A DNA stretch of 8,808 nt from Bdellovibrionales bacterium (GCA_020434605.1 JAGRAL010000189.1:1-8808), one strand, 5' to 3'. Positions 1 to 7,952 are shown, counted from the stretch's first letter. The notes: a model not told the origin generated them from the sequence alone. Translations and numbers: made by a program.

Positions 1-2571
1 CAAAAATTACCAGCAAAAGTTATTCTAAATGATGCTATTATTTTTCCCGGAGCTGAAGACTCTTATTACAACTTATCCCGCGGTGATATGACAGCGGCTG
101 TAATTCAAAACCGTAGACTTTTGAACGCACTACTAGTTCCTTATAACTTTACCGATGTAACTGAAAGTGTAAATGTGTTTAGCTGGAACCCAGGAAAAGA
201 ATTTAACCAACAGCTGTCGCTTCCCTATGAAGAAAGTTATATATTTTCTACTTCGTATGAGGACGCCAGATGGATAACCAGAAAAATATTAAAACTTAGT
301 CGATCTGATTTTGAAAGCATTGTTGCCGAAGCTCATTATCCTATAGAGGTTGAAAAGCTTATCGTTGAAAAATTAATTTCACGAAGAAATTTTTTAGCCA
401 AGTACTTAGATTTAAAAAATGAGTTTAATGAGATTTCTGTTAATTCCAAAGTTTCGCTTGGTGATAAGTTAAAGGATGGAAAACTTAAAACGACAGAGTG
501 GCCAGGCTATGCTCAAAAATTTTCATATGGTGACCCTGAAGAACCTTTGTCAGGTGATGAGTTATTTGCTTTTTTCAAATCAAAAGGAATTAGTAATATT
601 ATATCAAATGTTGTTAGCCAGTTTAACACTAGGTACTTACCAAGAACAGACTTGGGGTTTAAAATATTTGACCATCAGCTAGATCTTGCAGTGGCTCAGT
701 TTGCCGAATTTATTCAGACTGGTGAGGTTAAAAAAACTCCATTTGCCTTTTGGACGACCACTTTTTTTAATACAAACATTATTGCAAGTCGTGAAATTGT
801 AACTGGTAGCTATCTTGGTACGGATAACCTTGTGCAGTTAGCAGATGTAATTGGTTTTAGTGTGGACGCAGGTCTTTATATCGGAACCGATGGAACGCCC
901 TCCCCCTTTGGGTTAAGCGGCGGTTTAAGAGGTTTTGTAACTAGAACTTATGCGCACGTAAAACCAATCCATAGCATTAAATTAGCCTTAAAAGAGCCGT
1001 TTAGAAATATTTTAGTTCCTAAGTTAAAAAGTGATTTAGCTCAAAAGCTACAGGCTGTATTAACTCCTGAGTTTCAAGCTTTAGAGCAAAATGAAAAGCA
1101 AAAGATATTATCAGAGTCACTTAAGGATTTTAAAGACAACTTAAAAGTTGGTGAGTCTATCATCGTAACAACAAGTTTAGGAGGAGCTCTAAATATCAAC
1201 CCATCGATGGGTCTTACTAGTAGGGCTGCCGTATATAGCTCGTGGTCTGCCTCGCAAACCGTATTAAATCGACTTCACATATTTAGACGCGACGAAAATA
1301 CGATTCAGGTCTTTAAAGATCCTGCTCATTTAACAAGTGGTAGTATTTCTGTGGGTCTTGAAGCCTATGTGCCAGTGGTTACTTTTAAGTATACAAAAAA
1401 AGGTGGAAAAGCTGAAACCAGGTTCTACACTATAAATATTAATAATAAACTAGAAGAAAATCCTGATGCCACAGAACACGTAAGGTCACTTGCCAGATTA
1501 CTATCTCGATCTAAAACAGATGCACTAGATGCACAGCAAAAACCGTATGTAATTAATCATAAATTTAATGAGACTAGTTCACAGTGGAATATTTTTATTT
1601 CTCGCTACATTTCACTAAAATCAGAGGACTGGATTTCGGTCACGCATCCTAATGGTTACACCAAGAACTACTTGCGTAGAACTACAGGCAGAAGAAGTGG
1701 TAACAACTATGAGTCACTGTCCATTGATGTGATTAACTCCTTAATTCGTGAATACTCAGAAGAAGACGTATTAATTGCTAGCAACAATAGTGGTGATTCA
1801 GCTGATAGTCTTAAGGGTAACTCGGTTTCTGAGTTATTTAGCTTTGAAACTGAAATTAAATCCGAAGACGGACGAGAGTGGTTTTCGGATCCATATATAA
1901 ATCTAAATTATAAATGGAGAAATTGGGATATTAGTAAGGAAAAACTCTTGTCCCTTATATTTGATATCAACAAACAGTTCGGATATGAATTTTTTCACGA
2001 AAATGATTTACAACAAACACAAAGAGTTAAATTAAGTACTGTAGAATTAAATGTAAATATCTATCAAGATGGTATTGAGTATCTTACTAATTTTACTAGA
2101 AAAGAAATAGAACAGATATTTGAGTCAGACAATATCTGTCCAACATACCCTATTACACCAGGTGACCAGCCAGGAACTAGAGTTAGAGAATTAAGAGAAG
2201 AGCGAGATGCAAGAAGAGAAATCATGTACAAAAGTATGTTTGGCGGCATGTTCGAAAGATTTCAAACTGCGTATCAAGAGGGCGATGCGGATAAAACTTT
2301 TAAATACTTAAGTCAATTTGTGACCTTTGGTGAAAGAATGTTACCAACAAAAACGTTCTACTCCTTATTTGGTGGAGAAAGAAATCTTTTTGTTCGTTCT
2401 CAAATCGTTGGTTTTAGAGAGGGTGATGAGAGAGAGGATCGCGGCCTGACAAGTAACACATACGGTGAGATTGGTAGCCGCAAAGGAAATGGACCACTTC
2501 GAGAAATTCAAAATAAAATTGGAATATCAGAGAGCGAGTTTTTTATTTACTGGCTACTTAATAAAATATAG
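1..2571 (+). CDS. 3' part of a large protein of unknown function
   Basis: The frame is open from the first base of the window to a TAG at 2569-2571, giving 856 visible residues; the true start lies upstream. The ATG at 88 is only an internal Met, because 29 codons before it read through in frame without a stop. I do not recognise the family. There is no obvious transmembrane helix, and the visible part holds a single cysteine (in SDNICPTYP, near 2136). The middle (residues about 285-480) is rich in Gly, Ser, Thr and aromatic residues and looks beta-rich, as in GLYIGTDGTPSPFGLSGG. It is interrupted by a charged helical stretch (residues about 335-380, many Lys, Glu and Leu). A second charged segment with RELREERDARRE lies near residues 727-738. 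Only 7 nt separate it from the S8 protease gene, so it is the upstream partner in that operon and could be a substrate or partner of the protease. That role, and any export, is inference, since the N-terminus is not visible. Confidence 0.85.
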   Translation, partial: QKLPAKVILNDAIIFPGAEDSYYNLSRGDMTAAVIQNRRLLNALLVPYNFTDVTESVNVFSWNPGKEFNQQLSLPYEESYIFSTSYEDARWITRKILKLSRSDFESIVAEAHYPIEVEKLIVEKLISRRNFLAKYLDLKNEFNEISVNSKVSLGDKLKDGKLKTTEWPGYAQKFSYGDPEEPLSGDELFAFFKSKGISNIISNVVSQFNTRYLPRTDLGFKIFDHQLDLAVAQFAEFIQTGEVKKTPFAFWTTTFFNTNIIASREIVTGSYLGTDNLVQLADVIGFSVDAGLYIGTDGTPSPFGLSGGLRGFVTRTYAHVKPIHSIKLALKEPFRNILVPKLKSDLAQKLQAVLTPEFQALEQNEKQKILSESLKDFKDNLKVGESIIVTTSLGGALNINPSMGLTSRAAVYSSWSASQTVLNRLHIFRRDENTIQVFKDPAHLTSGSISVGLEAYVPVVTFKYTKKGGKAETRFYTININNKLEENPDATEHVRSLARLLSRSKTDALDAQQKPYVINHKFNETSSQWNIFISRYISLKSEDWISVTHPNGYTKNYLRRTTGRRSGNNYESLSIDVINSLIREYSEEDVLIASNNSGDSADSLKGNSVSELFSFETEIKSEDGREWFSDPYINLNYKWRNWDISKEKLLSLIFDINKQFGYEFFHENDLQQTQRVKLSTVELNVNIYQDGIEYLTNFTRKEIEQIFESDNICPTYPITPGDQPGTRVRELREERDARREIMYKSMFGGMFERFQTAYQEGDADKTFKYLSQFVTFGERMLPTKTFYSLFGGERNLFVRSQIVGFREGDEREDRGLTSNTYGEIGSRKGNGPLREIQNKIGISESEFFIYWLLNKI

Positions 2572-2574
2572 GGG
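2571..2574 (+). promoter_or_regulatory. Ribosome-binding site of the S8 protease, overlapping the upstream stop
   Basis: GGGG begins on the last base of the upstream TAG stop and lies 4 nt before the ATG at 2579. This placement supports 2579 as the start. It also implies that ribosomes ending the upstream gene re-initiate here, which would couple translation of the two proteins. Confidence 0.55.
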
Positions 2575-2578
2575 TTAC

Positions 2579-5500
2579 ATGAAACACTTATTATTGCTCA
2601 CACTATTGTTACTTAAGACTGATTTTTTTGAAATGCCAGTCTACACATATTATGTAGAGTTTCAGACAAGCCCAACTGCTACTGACATCGCATCTATTAG
2701 TAGTACCTATGATGTTATAAGCTTTGAGAAATTTTATAAAAAAAATGGAGAGTTCTGGAATCGCTACTACGAAGTAACGTCTAATGACAGCAAGCTTGAC
2801 TCTCAACTACTAAAAAACTCACTTTTTGCACGCGTTGAAAAACCTATTTCAGCCACTCCACTTTCTTTAGAGCCGAGCTCTCCACAATCACCCGTTAGCT
2901 CTGATACATTTATAAATTATCAGTGGGCTCTTCAAAACAACGGCCAAAAACTGTTTAGAGCAACAGACGACATTCATCCCGAAATCATTACGTCAAAGTC
3001 AGGTTTTGATGTTCAGTGGGCCGCCCTACAAACCTTATTAGCTCAAAAAACTGATCTCAAAAGACCCGTTGTTGCCGTCATCGACTCTGGCTTATCTTAT
3101 ACACATGACGAAATTACTCATGCTTTATATAAGAATGATATCGAATGTAAAAACGGCATGCGAATCGATGGTACTGATGAAGATAAAGATAACAACGGGT
3201 TTGCTGGTGATTGTCTGGGTTGGAATTTTGCAACAAAGAACAAACGACGCCGCAACGATGTGTTTGATGACATTGGGCACGGCACTCATATCAGTGGAAT
3301 TATCGCGGCAAAGACAGATAACAAAGGTATATCAGGGCTGTGGGACCAAATTCAGATATTACCTCTAAAAGTTTACTCGAACTCACAAGAAAGCGACATG
3401 GATCCATTTATCCAGGGCGTAGCGAAAGCGATTCTGTACGCTATCGATAGAAAAGTCGACGTAATCAATCTAAGTATGGGTTGGCCTCTAGTTTCTGATA
3501 TTCCAGCTGTTAGAAATGCTTTGCGTGAAGCACTAGATGCAAATATCACTATAGTAGCGGGTGCTGGTAATGATGGACACTCCGCTAAGGTTTTACCGTG
3601 TTCCTACGAGGGAGTTATTTGCGTAGGCGCTACCTCTCTAGACGGTGGGCTTCCTGGCTTTACTAACTATGGTGGACAAGTAGATTTGATGGCACCAGGC
3701 GAAGCAATTTTAAGTATTTTGCCTCCCCTATTGTCATCTAAACAGTTTGGTTTACGAAAATTTGATATTATGAATGGTACCAGTCAATCTACACCGTATG
3801 TAAGTGCTGCAGCTGCCGTTTTAAAATCTTATTATCCTAAAATCACAAATGATGAAATACTGGCCCGCCTTAGAATTAGCGCTAAGAGTGAGGAATTGAA
3901 TTGGGGTGACAAATTTGCAGGGAGCGGGCTACTTCAAACCGCCGATGCTGTTTTACTTAAAAAACAATCTTACGTGGCACCCGTGCTAAAAGATCTCAGC
4001 CTGTTTTTAGTAGACCTAAGAAACAAAAGAGTTAATTTAGAGCTTCCTATTAAAAACTATTGGTCAGCCACAAGAAATATTCATGTAGAAGTTAATAGCG
4101 ATGACTTGATACTTACAAACAAAAGTTTTTCGATTTCAAGTTTAGGCACTGGTGAAACAAAAAGCTTACAAATTACAGCTGAACTACCTAACACTAACTC
4201 TGATTACACAGCGACGCTCAACATTGCTGTATCTGTTGATGGACAGACGAAGAATTTTAAACACACAGGATTTTTTGCGTCAGATGTGAATCAAGTAAAC
4301 TTTAAAGACCTGTCGGTTGATGCTACGCAAACCTTACAAAGTGTAAATGACTATGATGTTGCGATGGCTAATGCTGAATTCTTTTATACAGAAAAAACAG
4401 ATGCAGGCCTTAATATACAGCTTTTGCGTGTAGACGAGAGTCGCGTATTTAAAGCTGCAGGCGTAAACTTACCAAACGCTGTTGCTCTTTATCCGTATAT
4501 TGGTGTTACAAGGATTGATCTAGATTATGATGGCACGCTTGATTACTTTATCACTGCCATTATTCAAAATGGTGAATCGAGCCACATCGAACATTACTCT
4601 TTTGACACTAATCTTAAGCCACTTCTCGGAAAATACTCTTCTTGGAAATTTGAGGATGAAGGTATTTTAATTCAACAAACATCTCTTGGCTTTGCAAAAT
4701 TTCAATCTAAGGAGCTGGGTACAATTCGTATACCCGTGTTTTTAGGTGAAAAAATAGTCCCCTCTTTAGATCAAAATCCAGATCCATTTGAGCTACAAGT
4801 TTTAAACGGCAGAGGATTGTATGCGTTGCAACCAGTGGTCGTGAATGGGGAAGTACAACTGAAAACTCGCCTTCTTAATAATTATAAAAGGCTCGAGCAG
4901 CTTAGTGAAAAGCTTAGCCTACGATTTAATGAAGACATTCGTATTTTATACTACGATCTAAAGTCAGAAAATATTCGAGTTATACTCTCAGCAGGGCTTG
5001 GCGTAAATCTAAAATATTACACCGCTGAATATAGCGCCACCGATTTTAAACTTTTACATTTAGATGAACTTTCTATCGGAAATATAGATCTAAGATATCA
5101 GGTAAGTAGAAAAATAAATGAATCTACCGTAGCATTCTTTGGGATCTTTAGAAATAACCTGGCTCAGCTAACTTTATATGACCTAGAGTCTAAAACAAGC
5201 AAAGCCTATGAAATCGAAAGTGATTCTATTAAAAATGGTGTGGTTTCACTTTACGCTGTAAATATTAAAGATGATGTTGTGGAAGCTTTTGTTGAAACAG
5301 TTGATTCTTTATATTTGTTTTCATTCTCAAAAGGCGGTGGACTTGCAAAACAAGCTAAGCCTATTTATAGATTCAGCTATTTCCCTGGGAAGTTTTTTAC
5401 GGATCTCTTGTTTCCTCTACACTTGTCTACAGAAAGTACTGCCATCTACGTTGACTCTTCGTTTATCAATGGTGGAAACGTGCACTTGTGGCTTTCTGAC

Positions 5501-5659
5501 CTAGGAAAACTAAGTGCGCCTATTAAATATAGCTTACAACTTCCAAAAGCTTGTATCGCTCTAAATCCACGCAAGCTTTATGCTAGTGATTCTGCTCCGT
5601 CTTATTTGTTTTTATGTAAAGAACATGATGCTCTAAGGCTTAGACAAATACCTTTATAG
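2579..5659 (+). CDS. Secreted subtilisin-family (S8) serine protease with long C-terminal extension
   Basis: A 1026-residue predicted serine endopeptidase of family S8. The chosen start, ATG 2579, follows a GGGG site and gives a hydrophobic N-terminus (MKHLLLLTLLLL) that suits export, although no clear cleavage site follows. Residues about 19-95 resemble an inhibitor I9-type propeptide (YYVEF, then RYYEVT, then FARVEKPI). Residues about 109-123 contain the QWALQNNGQ signature that commonly precedes the S8 domain. The catalytic residues are visible: Asp169 in VAVIDSGLS, His234 in GHGTHISG, oxyanion Asn331 in AGAGND, and Ser402 in NGTSQSTP. An acidic Ca-binding-like loop (DEDKDNNGFAGD, about 200-211) lies between Asp and His. 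After about residue 460 come roughly 560 further residues: an Ig-like beta region (about 470-560), then a beta-rich part holding DLDYDGTLD (647-655), which resembles FG-GAP/VCBS loops. Six cysteines are spaced as three plausible disulfide pairs. The protein is probably periplasmic, surface-bound or secreted. Its substrate is unknown; the co-transcribed large protein is a candidate. Confidence 0.93.
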   Translation: MKHLLLLTLLLLKTDFFEMPVYTYYVEFQTSPTATDIASISSTYDVISFEKFYKKNGEFWNRYYEVTSNDSKLDSQLLKNSLFARVEKPISATPLSLEPSSPQSPVSSDTFINYQWALQNNGQKLFRATDDIHPEIITSKSGFDVQWAALQTLLAQKTDLKRPVVAVIDSGLSYTHDEITHALYKNDIECKNGMRIDGTDEDKDNNGFAGDCLGWNFATKNKRRRNDVFDDIGHGTHISGIIAAKTDNKGISGLWDQIQILPLKVYSNSQESDMDPFIQGVAKAILYAIDRKVDVINLSMGWPLVSDIPAVRNALREALDANITIVAGAGNDGHSAKVLPCSYEGVICVGATSLDGGLPGFTNYGGQVDLMAPGEAILSILPPLLSSKQFGLRKFDIMNGTSQSTPYVSAAAAVLKSYYPKITNDEILARLRISAKSEELNWGDKFAGSGLLQTADAVLLKKQSYVAPVLKDLSLFLVDLRNKRVNLELPIKNYWSATRNIHVEVNSDDLILTNKSFSISSLGTGETKSLQITAELPNTNSDYTATLNIAVSVDGQTKNFKHTGFFASDVNQVNFKDLSVDATQTLQSVNDYDVAMANAEFFYTEKTDAGLNIQLLRVDESRVFKAAGVNLPNAVALYPYIGVTRIDLDYDGTLDYFITAIIQNGESSHIEHYSFDTNLKPLLGKYSSWKFEDEGILIQQTSLGFAKFQSKELGTIRIPVFLGEKIVPSLDQNPDPFELQVLNGRGLYALQPVVVNGEVQLKTRLLNNYKRLEQLSEKLSLRFNEDIRILYYDLKSENIRVILSAGLGVNLKYYTAEYSATDFKLLHLDELSIGNIDLRYQVSRKINESTVAFFGIFRNNLAQLTLYDLESKTSKAYEIESDSIKNGVVSLYAVNIKDDVVEAFVETVDSLYLFSFSKGGGLAKQAKPIYRFSYFPGKFFTDLLFPLHLSTESTAIYVDSSFINGGNVHLWLSDLGKLSAPIKYSLQLPKACIALNPRKLYASDSAPSYLFLCKEHDALRLRQIPL

Positions 5660-5664
5660 TTATT

Positions 5665-5682
5665 GGCCTCAAATTTGAGGCC
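5665..5682 (+). terminator. Perfect palindrome at the convergent junction, probable terminator
   Basis: GGCCTCAAATTTGAGGCC is an 18-bp perfect palindrome that starts 5 nt after the protease stop codon. It can fold into a 7-bp GC-rich stem with a short AATT loop. A T-rich stretch follows, with a seven-T run at 5695-5701, some distance beyond the stem. The symmetry would also allow a hairpin in the transcript of the convergent minus-strand gene, but that side lacks a T run, so bidirectional action is less certain. Confidence 0.65.
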
Positions 5683-5691
5683 TTGATTAGT

Positions 5692-6564
5692 TTATTTTTT
5701 TGAAGCCATACAAGCGCCTGACATTTCTTCAGGCGTTTCATATTTTTTTGTATCCCAATTGTAAACTTCTCTCGATTTCCAATCAAAGCAAGTAAGTGGG
5801 TTGTCTATAAAGACCTGCTCTCCCATTTGATCAACCGATTTTGGTATGTCTTGGGTTTTATAGATACAAACTTTAAAATCTAGAGAGATATTTTTTGCAA
5901 CTATCTCTGGCTTTCCATCAATAAGTGAGGCGGAAGCAAAGGCAGACCCTGGCCTATCAACAATGTATAGCTTAGGAAATGTTGGTGGAAATTTAAAGCC
6001 ATATAGTTCCTCTGTTTCGGACTGTCTTGAGATTGGCAAACCATTTACATCAAAGTTTTCAACCGAATTCCAGCGGTAAAAACCGTGCCTAGAAGGTACC
6101 TTCATATCAGCATAGTCTGTAGGAAACGGACTGTTATACATTGGATCCTTGTCGTCAGAGTCAATGATCCAGTCTTTTTGTAGCCAAACTTGTGTGGGAC
6201 CACTTGGTGTTTCGTTATGAACATGTCTTGCGTAAGGGAAAAATGTTTGTAATTCGCCATTTTTATAATAGTTAGCGTATACACAGCCCTTTACGTACTG
6301 AACGACTCCATAGTTTTCGAGAGCACCTATATTCTTTGTCTCATACGATAAAAACATTGTGTCTCCAAAGTTATAGGCACCATCACCAAAGCGATCTCTA
6401 TAATCAGCCACCCATCTTTGTACATTAATAACGGCACCCTTTAGATCACAGGTTTGATTCTTTTCACAGTTTGTATTTTTCCAAACACTTGTTTTAGGTG
6501 GATAAAATTCTACACCGCCAGCAAATAAACTAATGCTAAGATAAATTGATACTAATAACCCCAT
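5692..6564 (-). CDS. Probable exported six-cysteine protein of unknown function
   Basis: A 290-residue protein on the minus strand. The ATG at 6564 is fixed: an in-frame TAA lies only eight codons upstream with no other start between, and a GGGGGGAG ribosome site sits 3 nt before it. The N-terminus (MGLLVSIYLSISLFAGG) is hydrophobic like a signal peptide but lacks the usual positive charge, and there is no lipobox cysteine. Cysteines fall at 33, 39, 94, 233, 259 and 285. This even number fits disulfides in an extracytoplasmic protein. The chain is rich in aromatic residues, with Trp, Tyr and Phe spread throughout (QVWLQKDWIIDSDD, HGFYRWNSVENF), and looks like one globular beta-rich domain. 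I recognise no family or catalytic motif. It converges on the protease gene and diverges from the MFS gene, so it appears to be a single-gene transcription unit. Confidence 0.85.
   Translation of the reverse strand: MGLLVSIYLSISLFAGGVEFYPPKTSVWKNTNCEKNQTCDLKGAVINVQRWVADYRDRFGDGAYNFGDTMFLSYETKNIGALENYGVVQYVKGCVYANYYKNGELQTFFPYARHVHNETPSGPTQVWLQKDWIIDSDDKDPMYNSPFPTDYADMKVPSRHGFYRWNSVENFDVNGLPISRQSETEELYGFKFPPTFPKLYIVDRPGSAFASASLIDGKPEIVAKNISLDFKVCIYKTQDIPKSVDQMGEQVFIDNPLTCFDWKSREVYNWDTKKYETPEEMSGACMASKK
5712..5738 (+). terminator. Second intrinsic terminator-like hairpin, inside the opposing coding region
   Basis: CGCCTGA (5715-5721) and TCAGGCG (5729-5735) form a 7-bp stem around a 7-nt loop. 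The stem extends outward by a G-T and two A-T pairs to 5712-5738. A seven-T run follows at 5743-5749. On the plus strand this has the form of a rho-independent terminator and would back up the palindrome at 5665. It lies within the last codons of the minus-strand gene. Confidence 0.55.
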
Positions 6565-6567
6565 CGT

Positions 6568-6575
6568 CTCCCCCC
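6568..6575 (-). promoter_or_regulatory. G-rich ribosome-binding site of the six-cysteine protein
   Basis: Read on the minus strand this is GGGGGGAG, 3 nt before the ATG at 6564. It is a strong purine block that decides the start. The run of six G is unusual in such AT-rich DNA. Confidence 0.6.
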
Positions 6576-6629
6576 GATGTCGTAATTAGATCATGATAAA
6601 AATTACCAAGCCAGGACTATTCGCATGCC

Positions 6630-6666
6630 TTGAGGGGATTTTAAGAGGTGTTTTAAAATTTAAAAT
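6630..6666 (+). promoter_or_regulatory. Candidate promoter of the MFS exporter gene
   Basis: TTGAGG (6630-6635) is a reasonable -35 box. It is followed after 18 nt by TAAAAT (6654-6659), a 5/6 match to the -10 consensus; a second TAAAAT lies at 6661-6666. Transcription from here would give a leader of about 40 nt before the ATG at 6712. Arms AAGAGG (6643-6648) and CCTCTT (6672-6677) flank the -10 region and could be an operator or a leader hairpin. This rests on pattern matching only. I found no convincing promoter for the minus-strand gene in the same 147-bp gap. Confidence 0.35.
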
Positions 6667-6711
6667 CTATTCCTCTTTGCCACACAGCTAACTTACTGTT
6701 ACTTATTTGGA

Positions 6712-7923
6712 ATGCCAAAACTCAGTCTCTCATTCGAAGCCAAACTTATTTTTATTTTAAGCGTACTGGTGGCATTTGGCCCCATGAGTATAGATATGTA
6801 TTTACCGGCATTCACCGCGATTGCCACCGACTTCAAAGTAGATATGTCTCTGGTGCAATACACTCTTGCCTCTTTCAACGTAGGCATCGCTCTAGGGCAA
6901 TTGTTTTATGGGCCTCTATCAGATCAATTTGGTAGAAAAAATATTTTACTTAGCGGTATGTTGATTTATATCGTAGCCTCTATAGGCTGCGCTTTAGTCG
7001 TTGATATTGATCACATGATTTATCTTCGTTTTTTACAAGCCATTGGTGGTTGTGCTGGAATGGTGACAGCTAGGGCCGTTGTTCGTGATACTTTTGATGG
7101 AAACCAAGCTGCCCGCGTGTTTTCTACTATGATGCTAATTATGGGGGTAGCTCCTATCGTTGCTCCTACACTTGGTGGCTTAGCGCTTTTATACTTTAAC
7201 TGGAGATTTATTTTTTGGTTTTTAGGAGTTCTAAGCACGGTGGCACTTGTGGCAGTTTATTTTTATCTGCCCGAGACTCTTCCATCAGACAAACGAACTC
7301 CCCACGCAACAAAAAGATCTCTTAGTACTTACTACGCTATATTTCATGACAAATTATTTGTTGGCTATGCGCTCTCTGCAGGTCTACTGCAAGGAGCAAT
7401 GTTTGCTTATATAACCGGGTCGTCATTTGCTTTTGTCGAGTTATTTAATTTTACTGAGCAGCAGTACGGATTAATTTTTGGATTAAATGCTTGTGGTCTA
7501 ATTGCCACATCTCAACTAAACCGTTTCTTACTACAAAAGTTTACTTATAATAAAATTTTACTGAGGGCCTTTATTCTTAATTTTCTTGCGGCTCTTACCT
7601 TATTTGTTTGTGCCACAACCGGCACGTTTTCCATTTATGGTATTACGGTTCCATTATTCTTTATGGTCTCTACCATGGGCGTAGTCTTTCCAAACTCAAG
7701 CGTTGGCTCTCTAGCACACCAATCTGCAAGAGCTGGAAGCGCATCTGCACTATTGGGGACAATCATGTTTACATGTGGCGCTTTGGCAGCTTTTTCTGTT
7801 AGTTTTTTATATGATAAAACGATTCTACCTATGGTGTCGGTTATTTTAATTTGTTCAAGCTTAGGCTTATTAACATCATTCTGGCTTCGCTCAAATTTAA
7901 TCAAAAATAATGAGCCTATATAA
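6712..7923 (+). CDS. Bcr/CflA-family MFS drug efflux transporter
   Basis: A 403-residue inner-membrane proton antiporter of the DHA1 Bcr/CflA type, a family that exports drugs and other small molecules; the length is typical. Hydrophobic segments are consistent with twelve helices and a central loop around residues 187-212 (ETLPSDKRTPHATKR). Family marks visible: SIDMYLPAF in helix 1 (Asp28); MFS motif A as GPLSDQFGRK (67-76); an Arg106 helix 4 segment, YLRFLQAIGG, followed by ARAVVRD; motif C as GVAPIVAPTLGG (145-156); and RAGSASALLG (340-349), well conserved in this family. The ATG at 6712 is the first possible start after an in-frame TAA at 6661. Its Shine-Dalgarno is poor, with GGA touching the ATG, so translation may be weak. 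The next plus-strand gene starts 40 nt downstream with no terminator between, so they may share a transcript. The real substrate cannot be told from sequence. Confidence 0.95.
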   Translation: MPKLSLSFEAKLIFILSVLVAFGPMSIDMYLPAFTAIATDFKVDMSLVQYTLASFNVGIALGQLFYGPLSDQFGRKNILLSGMLIYIVASIGCALVVDIDHMIYLRFLQAIGGCAGMVTARAVVRDTFDGNQAARVFSTMMLIMGVAPIVAPTLGGLALLYFNWRFIFWFLGVLSTVALVAVYFYLPETLPSDKRTPHATKRSLSTYYAIFHDKLFVGYALSAGLLQGAMFAYITGSSFAFVELFNFTEQQYGLIFGLNACGLIATSQLNRFLLQKFTYNKILLRAFILNFLAALTLFVCATTGTFSIYGITVPLFFMVSTMGVVFPNSSVGSLAHQSARAGSASALLGTIMFTCGALAAFSVSFLYDKTILPMVSVILICSSLGLLTSFWLRSNLIKNNEPI

Positions 7924-7952
7924 TTTATTTGTTTTCTAAATTTTACCTCGAT

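Noticed and set aside
88..90. ATG at 88 as the true start of the first gene
   Set aside because: The frame is open for all 29 codons before it back to the window edge and no ribosome site is visible, so the gene very likely begins outside.
2465..2578. N-terminal extension of the protease frame from an upstream ATG at 2465
   Set aside because: It overlaps the end of the preceding gene, is not signal-like and would bury the hydrophobic leader. The ATG at 2579 has its own ribosome site and a proper leader.
3069..3368. 99-codon plus-strand frame inside the protease gene
   Set aside because: It overlaps the catalytic Asp and His region of the protease in another frame, with no ribosome site or domain.
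7635..7904. 89-codon minus-strand frame inside the exporter gene
   Set aside because: It lies wholly antisense to a well-supported membrane protein and encodes no recognisable motif; it is a shadow of that gene's codon pattern.
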